Shown here: positions 6,261 through 14,445 of the stretch, piece by piece
How the letters are laid out: each line of letters begins with the position of its first letter
Numbering within the stretch: position 1 is the stretch's first letter
Source of the DNA: a virus
Length of the DNA: 32,684 bases
Virus record (IMG/VR): IMGVR_UViG_3300032093_000518
Span: 1 to 32,684 of that record
Reading direction: 5' to 3' (one strand)
Program-made: the position numbers and the translations under genes
The notes under the pieces: model-generated
What the model saw: the letters and a program-made list of their open reading frames with translations, nothing else
Databases searched by the model: none
What the model was told of the DNA's origin: nothing

Positions 6261-8561
6261 TCAGATTTTGCAACTTTCGCAGTCTTCTTCACCATTATTC
6301 ATAATGTCGTCCAAAATTGATTCAAGTTTTTGTTTCTTTTCTTCGACCACTTCATCAGACTTATTATCATAAGTATTTTGATAATAACTTGTCTTCCAAC
6401 CCAATTTATAGGTCATTAGAAGATCCTGTGCCATTACTGAAGTAGGAACCTCATTATCTGGGTAATTTTCTGGATTATAGGACCAATTTCCAGAAATCGC
6501 TTGATCAAAGAACTTTTGCATAACAGCAACAATATGAATATAACCGCGATTGCTAGGCATATCCCACAGAAGCGTATAATTATTCTTAAGTGTTTGATAC
6601 TGGGGAACAATTTGCTTAAGTGGACCCTTCTTTGACTTTTTAACGGACAAGTATCCGCGAGGTGGTTCGATTCCATTTGTTGCGTTTGACACAACGGAAC
6701 TGCTCTCCGATGGCATCTGTGCGGACAATGTTGAGTTCCGTACACCATACTGGATTACCTGCTGCCTAAGACTTTCCCAATCATACTTCAATTCATTAGG
6801 TACAATTTCATCAACATCCTTCTTGTAAGTATCTATGGGAAGAATACCTTGCCCATACTTAGTTCGGTGTGAATATTCACAAGCACCTTTTTCTTTTGCA
6901 AGATCAACAGTTGCCTGAATCAGATAATACTGGAATGCCTCAGTCAAATCGTGGACCAGTTTCCAGGCACCAGGATCATCATAATGCTCACCGTGCTTGG
7001 CGAGATAGTGAGCAAGACCAATGAAACCTACCCCAAGTGAACGACGTGCTCTGGTGGCGATTTCTGCTGCTTTAACGGGGTATCCTTGAAAATCAATAAG
7101 TTCATCGAGACTCCTAACAGCAAGATCACAAAGAACTTCAAGATCCTCAAGATCCCTGATTTTGCCAATATTAATAGCAGAAAGGATGCAAAGAGCAATT
7201 TCACCATCAGGATCATCAATATGCTGAATAGGTTTGGTAGGCAGAGTAATTTCTTGACACAGATTGCTCATCTCAACTTTATCCATAAAGGAAGAGTGAG
7301 AGTTACAATGGTCAATGTTCATAATATACAAACGACCAGTTTCAGCACGTTCTTTCAGGAGGTCCAAAAAGAGTTCTTGACCGCCGATAGTTTTTCTTGG
7401 AACAGACTGATCTCGTTCATAACGAACATACAACTCGTCAAATCCATCAGTGCCAAAAGCATCATACAGACCAGGAACGGAGTGGGGAGAGAAGAGAGAA
7501 ATCTCTTCGTTGCGGATGAATCGTTCATAGAAGAGTTTGGAGATTTGGATACTATAGTCTAACTTACGAACACGATTATCTTCGGTTCCTTTATTATTTT
7601 TTAGTACTAGAATATCTTCTATTTCTTGGTGCCAGATGGGGAAGTGGACAGTTGCTGATCCACCTCTGATGCCATTTTGAGTGCAGCATCGGACAGTTGC
7701 TTCAAACTTTTTGAGGAAAGGGACAACACCTGTGTGCTGAACTTCTCCACCTCTGATTTTAGCGTTGATGCCCCTGATGCGACCTGCGTTGATACCGATT
7801 CCCGCCCTTTGTGCAACATATTTGCCGATAGCCATATCAGAACTAAAGATGCTATCGAGGGTGTCATCAACATCAACAAGAACACAGCTAGCATATTGTC
7901 GAAGTGGAGTTCTAACCCCTGCCATGATAGGTGTGGGAATGTTGATTTTGTGTTTGGAGATTGCATCGTAGTACTTCCTAACGTAGTCTAAACGTGTTTC
8001 TTTAGGATACTTGGAAAAAATAGTTGCCGCAATCAAAAGGTACATAAACTGTGGTGTTTCATAAAGTTCGTTAGAACTTCTGTCCTGCACGAGGTACTTA
8101 TCAACGACTTGACGTAGACCTGCATAAGTAAACAGATAGTCACGACTATGATCAATGAATGACTGAAGTTTATCAAACTCTTCATCGGTATACAGGTCAA
8201 GGATTTCTGAGTCATAGACACCTCTACCAACGGCACGAAGGACGTGCTGCTTAACCGTAGGGCATTCGTGCATACGCCCAAACAACTGCTTGCGGAGAGC
8301 AAACAGAAGCAGACGAGCGGCGACGAATTGATAGTTGGGGTGATCCAAATCGATCAGGTCAGAAGCAGAACGAATCAGAATTTCCTGAATCTCTGCGGTA
8401 GTGATACCATCATAAAATTGGATGCCTGACTGCATCTCTACCTGAGATGCTGATACACCTGCTAGGTCTTTGCAGGCTTCTTCCACCATAACGTGGAGTT
8501 TATTTAGATCAAGGGGTTCAGTTTTACCATTTCTCTTAACGACTTTCGTTCCGTTGCTCAT
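6261..8561 (-). CDS. nrdA: Ribonucleotide reductase class Ia, alpha subunit
   Basis: A 766-aa protein. The N-terminal ATP-cone (VVKRNGKTEPLDLNKLHVMV) is followed by the catalytic barrel. Active-site residues line up with E. coli NrdA: Cys226 in YASCVLV, Asn433/Cys435/Glu437 in SNLCQEITLPT, and Cys458 in EIALCILS. The C-terminal redox pair is CESC (Cys761, Cys764), a CxxC rather than the longer E. coli spacing. I choose the ATG at 8561 because it overlaps the primase stop as ATGA; an in-frame TTG four codons upstream is less likely. No intein or intron interrupts it, although this gene is a common target of such elements. Confidence 0.97.
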   Translation of the reverse strand: MSNGTKVVKRNGKTEPLDLNKLHVMVEEACKDLAGVSASQVEMQSGIQFYDGITTAEIQEILIRSASDLIDLDHPNYQFVAARLLLFALRKQLFGRMHECPTVKQHVLRAVGRGVYDSEILDLYTDEEFDKLQSFIDHSRDYLFTYAGLRQVVDKYLVQDRSSNELYETPQFMYLLIAATIFSKYPKETRLDYVRKYYDAISKHKINIPTPIMAGVRTPLRQYASCVLVDVDDTLDSIFSSDMAIGKYVAQRAGIGINAGRIRGINAKIRGGEVQHTGVVPFLKKFEATVRCCTQNGIRGGSATVHFPIWHQEIEDILVLKNNKGTEDNRVRKLDYSIQISKLFYERFIRNEEISLFSPHSVPGLYDAFGTDGFDELYVRYERDQSVPRKTIGGQELFLDLLKERAETGRLYIMNIDHCNSHSSFMDKVEMSNLCQEITLPTKPIQHIDDPDGEIALCILSAINIGKIRDLEDLEVLCDLAVRSLDELIDFQGYPVKAAEIATRARRSLGVGFIGLAHYLAKHGEHYDDPGAWKLVHDLTEAFQYYLIQATVDLAKEKGACEYSHRTKYGQGILPIDTYKKDVDEIVPNELKYDWESLRQQVIQYGVRNSTLSAQMPSESSSVVSNATNGIEPPRGYLSVKKSKKGPLKQIVPQYQTLKNNYTLLWDMPSNRGYIHIVAVMQKFFDQAISGNWSYNPENYPDNEVPTSVMAQDLLMTYKLGWKTSYYQNTYDNKSDEVVEEKKQKLESILDDIMNNGEEDCESCKI

Positions 8562-9529
8562 ACCTTCTTCCAATTGTTAAACTTAATTTTTGCTTCTAAA
8601 CCTGTGTATGTATTTGATTTTAACACATCCATAACATTAAGTCCAGCTAAAACCATATCATTAATATCTTTTTGCTGGATACTTGTTGGCCAAATAATTA
8701 CCTTGTCTCCTCTGTTGATGGTTTTTGATATTCGGTTGACGATTTCTCGATTACGTGGTTCGTTATCAAAAACGTAAATATAATCGCTCCAATTAAACGA
8801 CCCAATATCAACGTCGGACCCACACATAGCAACAGCATTTTTGATAAACGTGGAGTCAAAGGGTCCTTCAACAATGTAAATGGGTTCCGAAGAATCCACT
8901 TGGTCCAGTCCATAAAGTTTGGGCGCTTCATCAGAGAGCATCACAGTAATGTATTTAACAGGGTTAGGTCCCAGTGCTCTTCCCTGAAAACCTATTAAGT
9001 TGGAGTCTGTATCATACATTGGTATAATAATGCGACTCTCATCCCTACCGATAGTGTCAAAAGTAACCTTTTGAGTGTTTGTCCACTGCTTAAATTTGTC
9101 AGCAAAATAAAACTTTTCTGGATTCAATTTCCTCCTTTCCAGATACTCTCTGGCAATGGGAATCTCTGATGCTTTGGGTAAATCCAGTTTCTTTTTAAAG
9201 ACTGGTTTCGCAAACTCAAACTTGGGTTCCTCAACCACAAAGTTTCTACCAGTGTGCCCTTCCTTAAACTTTTCCAGAGTATATTGCTTATGAAGAGTAG
9301 GATCTAACTCTTTGAGAAAGTTATTGAAAGATAAACTTGCTCCGCAGTTATGACACTTAAAGTTTGTATTGTTCTTAACTGGATATAAGTATCCTCTTGA
9401 TTTATTCTTGTTTCTTTGAGAGTCCCCACATATAGGGCAGCGGAAGTTGTAGAGATCTGCCTTGACTCTCTTAAACTTTTGTAGTCGTGACGAAACGAGT
9501 CCAATGTACTTGGAGTCAATCAAATCCAT
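8558..9529 (-). CDS. 61: DNA primase, T4 gp61 type
   Basis: A 323-aa protein that lays RNA primers for lagging-strand synthesis with the gp41 helicase. A zinc ribbon is visible at Cys31-x2-Cys34 and Cys59-x2-Cys62 (CPIC...CHNC), followed by a Toprim-like catalytic region (PIYIVEGPFDSTFIKNAVA, then DNEPRNREIV) carrying the acidic metal ligands. The length is close to T4 gp61 (342 aa). The ATG at 9529 has no strong Shine-Dalgarno. A sigma70-type promoter (9558-9586) sits in the 3' end of the upstream gene. It lies in a unit with nrdA/nrdB rather than beside gp41. Confidence 0.92.
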   Translation of the reverse strand: MDLIDSKYIGLVSSRLQKFKRVKADLYNFRCPICGDSQRNKNKSRGYLYPVKNNTNFKCHNCGASLSFNNFLKELDPTLHKQYTLEKFKEGHTGRNFVVEEPKFEFAKPVFKKKLDLPKASEIPIAREYLERRKLNPEKFYFADKFKQWTNTQKVTFDTIGRDESRIIIPMYDTDSNLIGFQGRALGPNPVKYITVMLSDEAPKLYGLDQVDSSEPIYIVEGPFDSTFIKNAVAMCGSDVDIGSFNWSDYIYVFDNEPRNREIVNRISKTINRGDKVIIWPTSIQQKDINDMVLAGLNVMDVLKSNTYTGLEAKIKFNNWKKV

Positions 9530-9541
9530 TATAAAGGTGCT

Positions 9542-9964
9542 TTACTTCGCTCTTTCTATTGTAGCAGGGGTAGAAGCAGGAGTCAATAAAGAAGTTGCGG
9601 TGGGAATGACTCCGATTAGAAAAGCAACAATTGCGATTGCTCCTACTGCTTTCCATTTAAACTGTGATATTTCTTCTACCTTTTCTTCAACCTTTTCTAT
9701 TCTTTCACCAAGTTCTTTACTAATTGCTTCGTGTTGCTCTTTTGATGATACTTTAATATCCTCAATCATCTTTACGATAATATTGTCTGTTCGGTTACAC
9801 TGTTCAATCTTTTCATTATGAATAGCAAGCATTTGACTGATATTTTGACTTGTCTCTCCTATCTTTTGAATTGCAGTATCAATACGCTCCATCATCTGCT
9901 CATAAACGTTGATACGCTCTTCAAGCAGTGCTATTTTTGTTTCTGTCGATGATGGGTTAAACAT
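9542..9964 (-). CDS. Coiled-coil protein with C-terminal membrane segment
   Basis: A 140-aa protein. Residues 8-100 are a long amphipathic coiled coil (ALLEERINVYEQMMERI..., KVEEKVEEI). Residues 103-125 form one hydrophobic segment (WKAVGAIAIVAFLIGVIP), and a short Thr/Pro tail follows. The layout resembles XhlA-type hemolysin/holin-associated proteins, but that is architectural only. The ATG at 9964 is 8 nt after the stop of the previous gene; a TTG 13 codons upstream is less likely. Possible roles are holin accessory or membrane anchor. Confidence 0.72.
   Translation of the reverse strand: MFNPSSTETKIALLEERINVYEQMMERIDTAIQKIGETSQNISQMLAIHNEKIEQCNRTDNIIVKMIEDIKVSSKEQHEAISKELGERIEKVEEKVEEISQFKWKAVGAIAIVAFLIGVIPTATSLLTPASTPATIERAK
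9558..9586 (-). promoter_or_regulatory. Sigma70-type promoter for primase and nrdAB
   Basis: -35 TTGACT (9586-9581), exactly 17 bp, -10 TACAAT (9563-9558). It is inside the 3' end of the coiled-coil gene, with a predicted leader of about 20 nt before the primase ATG. It gives this replication block an early promoter independent of the late promoter at 11152. Confidence 0.6.
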
Positions 9965-9972
9965 TGTTCTAA

Positions 9973-10182
9973 TTATTGTGGTGGTTTCCTTCTTTGTAAC
10001 CAACGAGAACGAGACCCTTTTCCACCATAGATATATCTTTTCTTTGGTGCGGGCATTACGGGATCATAACCCGCAACAGGACCTTTGGGGTCGGCAGAGC
10101 CAGTGAATCCCCCAGCACCTACAACCATACCTTCCTCTTTAAGATTACGAATAATTTGAATTACTCTATCTAATTTATTCAT
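9973..10182 (-). CDS. Small conserved cyanophage protein with GSADPKGPVAGYDPVM motif
   Basis: A 69-aa protein: a helical N-terminus (MNKLDRVIQIIRNLKEEG), then a Gly/Pro-rich stretch GSADPKGPVAGYDPVM and a basic tail (RRYIYGGKGSRSRWLQRR type). I recall the GPVAGYDPVM motif from many T4-like cyanophages as an uncharacterised family. The start ATG at 10182 shares its A with the upstream stop codon (TAATG); a GTG at 10209 is the alternative. Function unknown. Confidence 0.75.
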   Translation of the reverse strand: MNKLDRVIQIIRNLKEEGMVVGAGGFTGSADPKGPVAGYDPVMPAPKKRYIYGGKGSRSRWLQRRKPPQ

Positions 10183-10553
10183 TAGATTTTTTGCAATTGA
10201 GAAAGACACTCATTATCTTCTACGATATCATGAATTTGAGTTTTTGGATATTCTGGAAAGCGGTTTAAAAATAAAAGGAAACTCTTAATTGATGGCCACA
10301 AATCACTATCTAAGTTATAAAATAACAAAGGCACAGCAGCATCATTAAAGACATTAAACAATATTGTTAAATGATTTAAAATAAGATGAGTTCTTAACTC
10401 TCCTGTATTTTTATATCTTTTTAATAATCTTTTAACATAACGAATTCTTTTCAAATCAGTTTCAAAATCCTCCATTGTTACTGACTGAGGATTATCGTAG
10501 AATTTTATAGCAAATAACAAATAGTTATTTTCATTCAACTCATCAAATCTCAT
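10182..10553 (-). CDS. Conserved phage protein, DUF7207-like
   Basis: A 123-aa, mostly helical cytosolic protein (MRFDELNENNYLLFAIKFY..., LILNHLTILFNVFNDAAVPLLFYNL). I recall this family from T4-like cyanophages as DUF7207; that name is from memory and needs confirmation. It starts 10 nt after the 184-aa structural gene and is coupled to the next gene by TAATG. No catalytic motif is visible. Function unknown. Confidence 0.75.
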   Translation of the reverse strand: MRFDELNENNYLLFAIKFYDNPQSVTMEDFETDLKRIRYVKRLLKRYKNTGELRTHLILNHLTILFNVFNDAAVPLLFYNLDSDLWPSIKSFLLFLNRFPEYPKTQIHDIVEDNECLSQLQKI

Positions 10554-10563
10554 ACATCAATTA

Positions 10564-11118
10564 TCAGCTATCTGGGAATCTTGTATCGTCATTAGCATCA
10601 CCAGTAATGCTGCTTCCAGCTACCAGAGTTTCCGATTTAACTCTGAAGTTGCCGTGGTTATCAACATAAGTTGTAACACCAACCCAACCAGCGTGTGCTA
10701 CTGCGTAAGCGGCATTCTTTCCACCAACAGTAGTTCCAGCAGCAACAGTTGCTTCAGTAGTGCCAACACCAAATACAGCAGAAAATCTGTTTGCTTTTAC
10801 ATCAGGAGCATTGTATTGCCCATCTTCAAGAGTATACTTTGGTTTTTGAGTTACCGTATAAGCAACACCTGCAATTGCACCATTAAGAGGAATCAGGAAT
10901 TGCGTTGATGCGATTGAAATTTGAGTAGCAGAGGTTACACCTGAAATTACTGCTTGACCATAAGTAGCGCCGACGCCAACCACTAAAATATCACCAGTTG
11001 AAATTCCAGCAGTTACGAAAGTGGTACCACTTCCTGTTACTACTTTAGTGCTCAAATTAATTGTAATATTTCCGGTGAGTCCTGTGTTAAAAGAATCTCT
11101 ATTGCCCCAAAGAGACAT
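10564..11118 (-). CDS. Beta-rich virion structural protein
   Basis: A 184-aa protein (MSLWGNRDSFNTG...), made mainly of Gly/Thr/Val beta strands with the segments VTGSGTTFVTAGISTGDIL, KPKYTLEDGQYNAP and AHAGWVGVTTYVDNHGNFR, and the end DANDDTRFPDS. I recall close relatives in T4-like cyanophages annotated as virion structural proteins. It is the first gene after a full TATAAATA late element (11152-11159), 34 nt upstream of its ATG, which supports late expression. The exact virion location is unknown. Confidence 0.82.
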   Translation of the reverse strand: MSLWGNRDSFNTGLTGNITINLSTKVVTGSGTTFVTAGISTGDILVVGVGATYGQAVISGVTSATQISIASTQFLIPLNGAIAGVAYTVTQKPKYTLEDGQYNAPDVKANRFSAVFGVGTTEATVAAGTTVGGKNAAYAVAHAGWVGVTTYVDNHGNFRVKSETLVAGSSITGDANDDTRFPDS

Positions 11119-11151
11119 GTTTCTTACCCTGTAAATTTCTTTTTATACTGA

Positions 11152-11159
11152 TATTTATA
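11152..11159 (-). promoter_or_regulatory. Late promoter, full TATAAATA
   Basis: The minus strand reads TTTTTTATAAATATCAG. It directly continues the U-tract of the preceding terminator and lies 33 nt before the ATG at 11118. Confidence 0.78.
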
Positions 11160-11188
11160 AAAAAAGGAGACCTTTAGTTTTGGTCTCC
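11160..11188 (-). terminator. Intrinsic terminator of the virion-protein unit
   Basis: GGAGACC-AAAACTAAA-GGTCTCC followed by TTTTTT on the minus strand. It lies 14 nt after the stop of the 59-aa gene and ends transcription from the 14397-11202 block. Confidence 0.88.
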
Positions 11189-11201
11189 CTTCTTATTTCA
11201 A

Positions 11202-11381
11202 TTACGGAGTTAAATCTTTAGCACCTTTATTCTTCAGTTGTCCTTGAAGTTGTAAAAGGATGAGTGAAAGAATACCGTTTGATTTGACTTTTGGGTTTGC
11301 TCCAAGTGCTTCCGAAACTGCAAAAAGAACAGTTGCGATAAGAGCCTGATTTGCTAAACACCAAGCGACGACTGCCGACAT
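11202..11381 (-). CDS. Small membrane protein, holin-like candidate
   Basis: A 59-aa protein (MSAVVAWCLANQALIATVLF..., ending NKGAKDLTP). Residues 4-27 are hydrophobic and a second weaker hydrophobic stretch follows (ILSLILLQLQ), with a short basic tail. The ATG at 11381 has a strong GGAGGT Shine-Dalgarno 4 nt upstream. A CTAAATA element lies 31 nt upstream. Small size, membrane character and late placement fit a holin or virion membrane-interacting peptide, but no family is recognised with certainty. Confidence 0.78.
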   Translation of the reverse strand: MSAVVAWCLANQALIATVLFAVSEALGANPKVKSNGILSLILLQLQGQLKNKGAKDLTP

Positions 11382-11411
11382 GATGACCTCCGTGTGAAGA
11401 GTATCCTGTGC

Positions 11412-11418
11412 TATTTAG
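11412..11418 (-). promoter_or_regulatory. Possible late element (CTAAATA)
   Basis: CTAAATAG on the minus strand, 4 nt after the stop of the 549-aa gene and 31 nt before the ATG at 11381. It differs from TATAAATA at the second position of the core, so it is a weaker candidate. Confidence 0.4.
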
Positions 11419-11421
11419 CAA

Positions 11422-13071
11422 TCAGTCGGATTCACCAGCTCTTGGTTTGTACATATCTTGAGATCTTTTTTCTGCAGATGCTTGTTGTGCCTTTCTTCTG
11501 GAAAGTCTATCTGCAGTAGTCTCCCCTTGAGATGTAGGAGCTCCCGGAGTCTTTTTAACTCCCCGCTCACCTTCATGCTGAGCAACAGTTTTGCCACTTC
11601 TGGTCATAAGACCTTGACGAGTGCTTGGCATTTTTCTTAGCATTTCTATAGCACGATCACGTGGTTTTCTTGCAATTCCTTTTTCTTCACGTCTTCTTTC
11701 GTCAAGAATTTCAGTTTCTTCTGTTGAAACCATCACAATAGGATTTTTAGCACCCATCGCTCTTGCATAATTTTTAGCAAGATTAACTGCGGTTGGAATG
11801 GATCTAGGATCCTTTTCTTCCATTTCTTTTTTTGCTTTTTTATCCGCTTGGGTAACGTTTTCTTCCTTCATCGATGCTGATGGTTTCATTTTCGCACCAG
11901 CTTGTGTTTGAGGAGCTCTGGGATTTACAGTTTGTCCTCTTAAATTATATTTTGCCTCATCTTTTCTTTGTGCTTCGGGTGTAGGAAAGTATCCAGATTC
12001 TTTTACAGTTTCTGGAAGACCTTTATGAGAAGTTGTAGCAAACTTTTTAGCTTCCTTTTTACTCATTCCAGCAGCTGCTTTTGCCACCTCCGGAGACGCT
12101 GGCATTTCACCTTTCTTTGCAGCATAAACCATTCCCATAAACTTTTGTTGCGATTTGCTTACCGCTTTCTCTACAACAAAAGATCCTTCCATATCATAAT
12201 GTGCTAATTGCATACCATAATTAGATTTTCCACTATTTGATCCTGGCGCTTCAGGATTAACCTTTACTGTATTTTTTCCTTTCATTACATCAATCTTTGC
12301 TGCATTTGCATCGGGATTGGATGATTCATCATTAACTTCACCAATATATTCTTCCTTTACACTTGAGGTATCTTGACCGTCTGATTTTCCACCTTTTTTA
12401 CGCTGAATAGCATTGTGAACTGCACCACGATATTCTTTAGCACCACTTTCTACTTTACCATCCCCATCATAATCTTTTCCTGCTTTTGCTCTTGCAGTTT
12501 GCTCCCCCTTCTTCTTTTCGCCCTCATAAGGTTCGCCATAACCAGTCATCTCAACCGATTCAATATTTGAGTTTGCACGAAGTTCACTAATCTTTTGACG
12601 ATCTGCGTATCTTACATAAGAACGCCCATCTTTTCCAGTGACTCTAACCTTATATTTCTTGTGCTCGGAAGTTTCTAACTTCTCCATATAAGTTAGACGA
12701 ATTGGTTCCTGCTCTTCCTGAACCCCCTCAACAAATACTTTAAAGAGTGCGTTTGCTAAGCTAGAAGAAGCCAAATCTTCAATATTGAAATCTTCTGCTT
12801 GAACTCCAGCCTTTCCAAAAAGTTTCTGTTTTACCATTGTTTTTTCCTGCTGACTCATGCTACTGTTTTGCATGTATTGTGAATATGCTTGGCGAATAGG
12901 AAGTTCTTCTCTCCTAGCTCTGTAACGAATATCGTAAATTGCTTGCTTTACTCTTTTCTCTGGTGTTTTACCGCCTTCTTTTTTTCCTTCTTCGCCACCT
13001 TTCTCAGATGAAGGTGCCTCAGCAGGGGAGTGTTTTCTTGCTGGAAGCTCTTCAGCAATATGTTTTTTCAT
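11422..13071 (-). CDS. Lys/Glu-rich virion-like protein with DUF3008-type segment
   Basis: A 549-aa, highly charged, low-complexity protein. Recognisable pieces are a calcium-loop-like DYDGDGKVESGAKEY with the adjoining AVHNAIQRKKG (about 210-235), common in cyanophage structural proteins as I recall. A DUF3008-like block lies at roughly 310-360 (AVSKSQQKFMGMVYAAKKGE, then ASPEVAKAAAGMSKKEAKKF). The remainder has many EKK/ARR segments and no enzyme motif. It starts 9 nt after the nucleotidyltransferase gene; a CATAAATA element is 33 nt upstream of the ATG. Highly charged late proteins of this kind fit the head core, but that is inference. Confidence 0.78.
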   Translation of the reverse strand: MKKHIAEELPARKHSPAEAPSSEKGGEEGKKEGGKTPEKRVKQAIYDIRYRARREELPIRQAYSQYMQNSSMSQQEKTMVKQKLFGKAGVQAEDFNIEDLASSSLANALFKVFVEGVQEEQEPIRLTYMEKLETSEHKKYKVRVTGKDGRSYVRYADRQKISELRANSNIESVEMTGYGEPYEGEKKKGEQTARAKAGKDYDGDGKVESGAKEYRGAVHNAIQRKKGGKSDGQDTSSVKEEYIGEVNDESSNPDANAAKIDVMKGKNTVKVNPEAPGSNSGKSNYGMQLAHYDMEGSFVVEKAVSKSQQKFMGMVYAAKKGEMPASPEVAKAAAGMSKKEAKKFATTSHKGLPETVKESGYFPTPEAQRKDEAKYNLRGQTVNPRAPQTQAGAKMKPSASMKEENVTQADKKAKKEMEEKDPRSIPTAVNLAKNYARAMGAKNPIVMVSTEETEILDERRREEKGIARKPRDRAIEMLRKMPSTRQGLMTRSGKTVAQHEGERGVKKTPGAPTSQGETTADRLSRRKAQQASAEKRSQDMYKPRAGESD

Positions 13072-13080
13072 GAGAAAACT

Positions 13081-14397
13081 TTACTTCTTATTTTTTCTAT
13101 ACTTATTTATGAAATTAAGACCGTATGCTCGTCCACCTTTCTGAAGATTCTCCTTCCCTGTGCCAATTGCTCCAGGTGTTTGTTTTGCAGCATACTTAAA
13201 ATATCCTAAAGTTCCAACTAACGTATTTGGTTTTCCTGGTTGACGATATGCTTTATCCATCTTCACTTCACTATATTCACGCAAGTCTTTAATCCAAGAT
13301 TTAAACATTTGACCAGATTCAGTAACACAAATAAGGTAATTAGTTCCTCTACGAATAATGCGCCCGACCAATCCAGTATTTAAATTCTCAACAATCTCAT
13401 TAATTCTAAAAATAGATTCTGTAATATAATTCTCACGAAGAGATTGAAAATCAAGTTTTGGCGCAATCTCCCAAATATCCCAACCTTCTTTTACATTCAT
13501 CGCACCGCGAAGAATATTGAAAAGTTCTTTTGCTTCTGCTGGTTTAACTTCTGGGGGAAGACCTGAACGGAAAGTTTTAAAATCTCCTTCTGCAGCAGCA
13601 AGTCTCATTCTTGATGCAGACATTCCTTCAACACCTTTTGCATCAGGATCTCTATCCCCAGAAGAAACTACTTCGATATTATCAAAATTATACAGTTGCC
13701 CATTATATTGATTGGAAAGTTTTTCAAACTCTTTAACTCTATCTCCACCTCCAATAATTCTTACGCCTGCATATCCATTATTATGTGCCATTTTTAAGAC
13801 ATCAAAGACTGTCTTTGTATTGGCATCATTTACAATATTACCAGCATGATTTGGATAAAACTTTTGCATATAGGCAATCTTTGTATCAGGATCAAGAGGA
13901 TTCTTTTTCTTATCCTGACTTCTCGATGGGAATATCAAATACTGACCATCTTTATCTTGAGACGCTGCCTGCGCTGCAACATCCATTAATTGTTGGTGTC
14001 CAATTGTAGGAGGATTAAAACGACCAAAAGCGACTGTTAAAGTCCCCTTTGTCTTAGGAACTGGAAGATATTGTGCGGGAGGTTGTTCTTGTGCTGCTGC
14101 TTGTGCTTCTGGTGCTGGCGGTTGTTCTACTGGTTCTTGCTGCTGTGTTGGTTGCTGAGCAGTTTCTGGATCTTGATATCCGGGAGAAGCAACAGTTTTT
14201 TCCTTTTCTGTTTGCTTAGGATCTTTTGCTCCAACTCTTTGTCGCTTGTTATAAAACTTAAGTTGCCCACCCTCTGTTTTAGCAACAAATTCACCTTGAC
14301 GATCATACCATCCACCATGCCCATCTCCGACAAGACCAAGACGCTGTGCTTGTTGTGAGGCAGATGCTTCTGATATGAATTGGAAAAAACTTTTCAT
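13081..14397 (-). CDS. Nucleotidyltransferase (NMN-adenylyltransferase type) with capsid-targeting-like N-terminus
   Basis: A 438-aa protein. Residues 1-11 are MKSFFQFISEA, close to the T4 internal-protein capsid-targeting sequence, with a candidate prohead-protease site I8-S9-E10|A11. Residues 21-53 form a small Gly/Lys domain (DGHGGWYDRQGEFVAK). A Gln/Pro linker (75-112) leads to an adenylyl/cytidylyltransferase domain: GRFNPPTIGH (125-134, the T/HxGH motif), GGGDRVKEF, and the second nucleotide-binding motif MSASRMR (259-265). This family joins a nucleotide to NMN, phosphopantetheine or glycerol phosphate; the GRFxPPTxGH form recalls NadM/NadR-like NMN adenylyltransferases. About 150 C-terminal residues are phage-specific. 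A late element (14438-14444) lies 41 nt upstream. The fold is secure; the substrate and packaging are inferred. Confidence 0.87.
   Translation of the reverse strand: MKSFFQFISEASASQQAQRLGLVGDGHGGWYDRQGEFVAKTEGGQLKFYNKRQRVGAKDPKQTEKEKTVASPGYQDPETAQQPTQQQEPVEQPPAPEAQAAAQEQPPAQYLPVPKTKGTLTVAFGRFNPPTIGHQQLMDVAAQAASQDKDGQYLIFPSRSQDKKKNPLDPDTKIAYMQKFYPNHAGNIVNDANTKTVFDVLKMAHNNGYAGVRIIGGGDRVKEFEKLSNQYNGQLYNFDNIEVVSSGDRDPDAKGVEGMSASRMRLAAAEGDFKTFRSGLPPEVKPAEAKELFNILRGAMNVKEGWDIWEIAPKLDFQSLRENYITESIFRINEIVENLNTGLVGRIIRRGTNYLICVTESGQMFKSWIKDLREYSEVKMDKAYRQPGKPNTLVGTLGYFKYAAKQTPGAIGTGKENLQKGGRAYGLNFINKYRKNKK
13104..13110 (-). promoter_or_regulatory. Late promoter element (CATAAATA)
   Basis: Inside the 3' end of the nucleotidyltransferase gene, 33 nt upstream of the 549-aa ATG; this spacing matches the elements at 11152 and 4875. 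Confidence 0.5.
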
Positions 14398-14437
14398 TAT
14401 TTACTTTAAATTATGTATCAGATACTCTTATAATATG

Positions 14438-14444
14438 TATTTAT
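14438..14444 (-). promoter_or_regulatory. Late promoter element (AATAAATA)
   Basis: The minus strand reads TAGAATAAATACATA, starting right after the stop of the 307-aa gene and 41 nt upstream of the nucleotidyltransferase ATG at 14397. Confidence 0.62.
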
Positions 14445-14445
14445 T

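Noticed and set aside
6470-6475. TATAAT on the minus strand within nrdA
   Set aside because: No -35 at 16-18 bp and no downstream gene start nearby.
11227-11421. 64-codon minus-strand frame (Ser/His-rich)
   Set aside because: Overlaps the 59-aa gene in another frame; the latter has GGAGGT and membrane-protein character.
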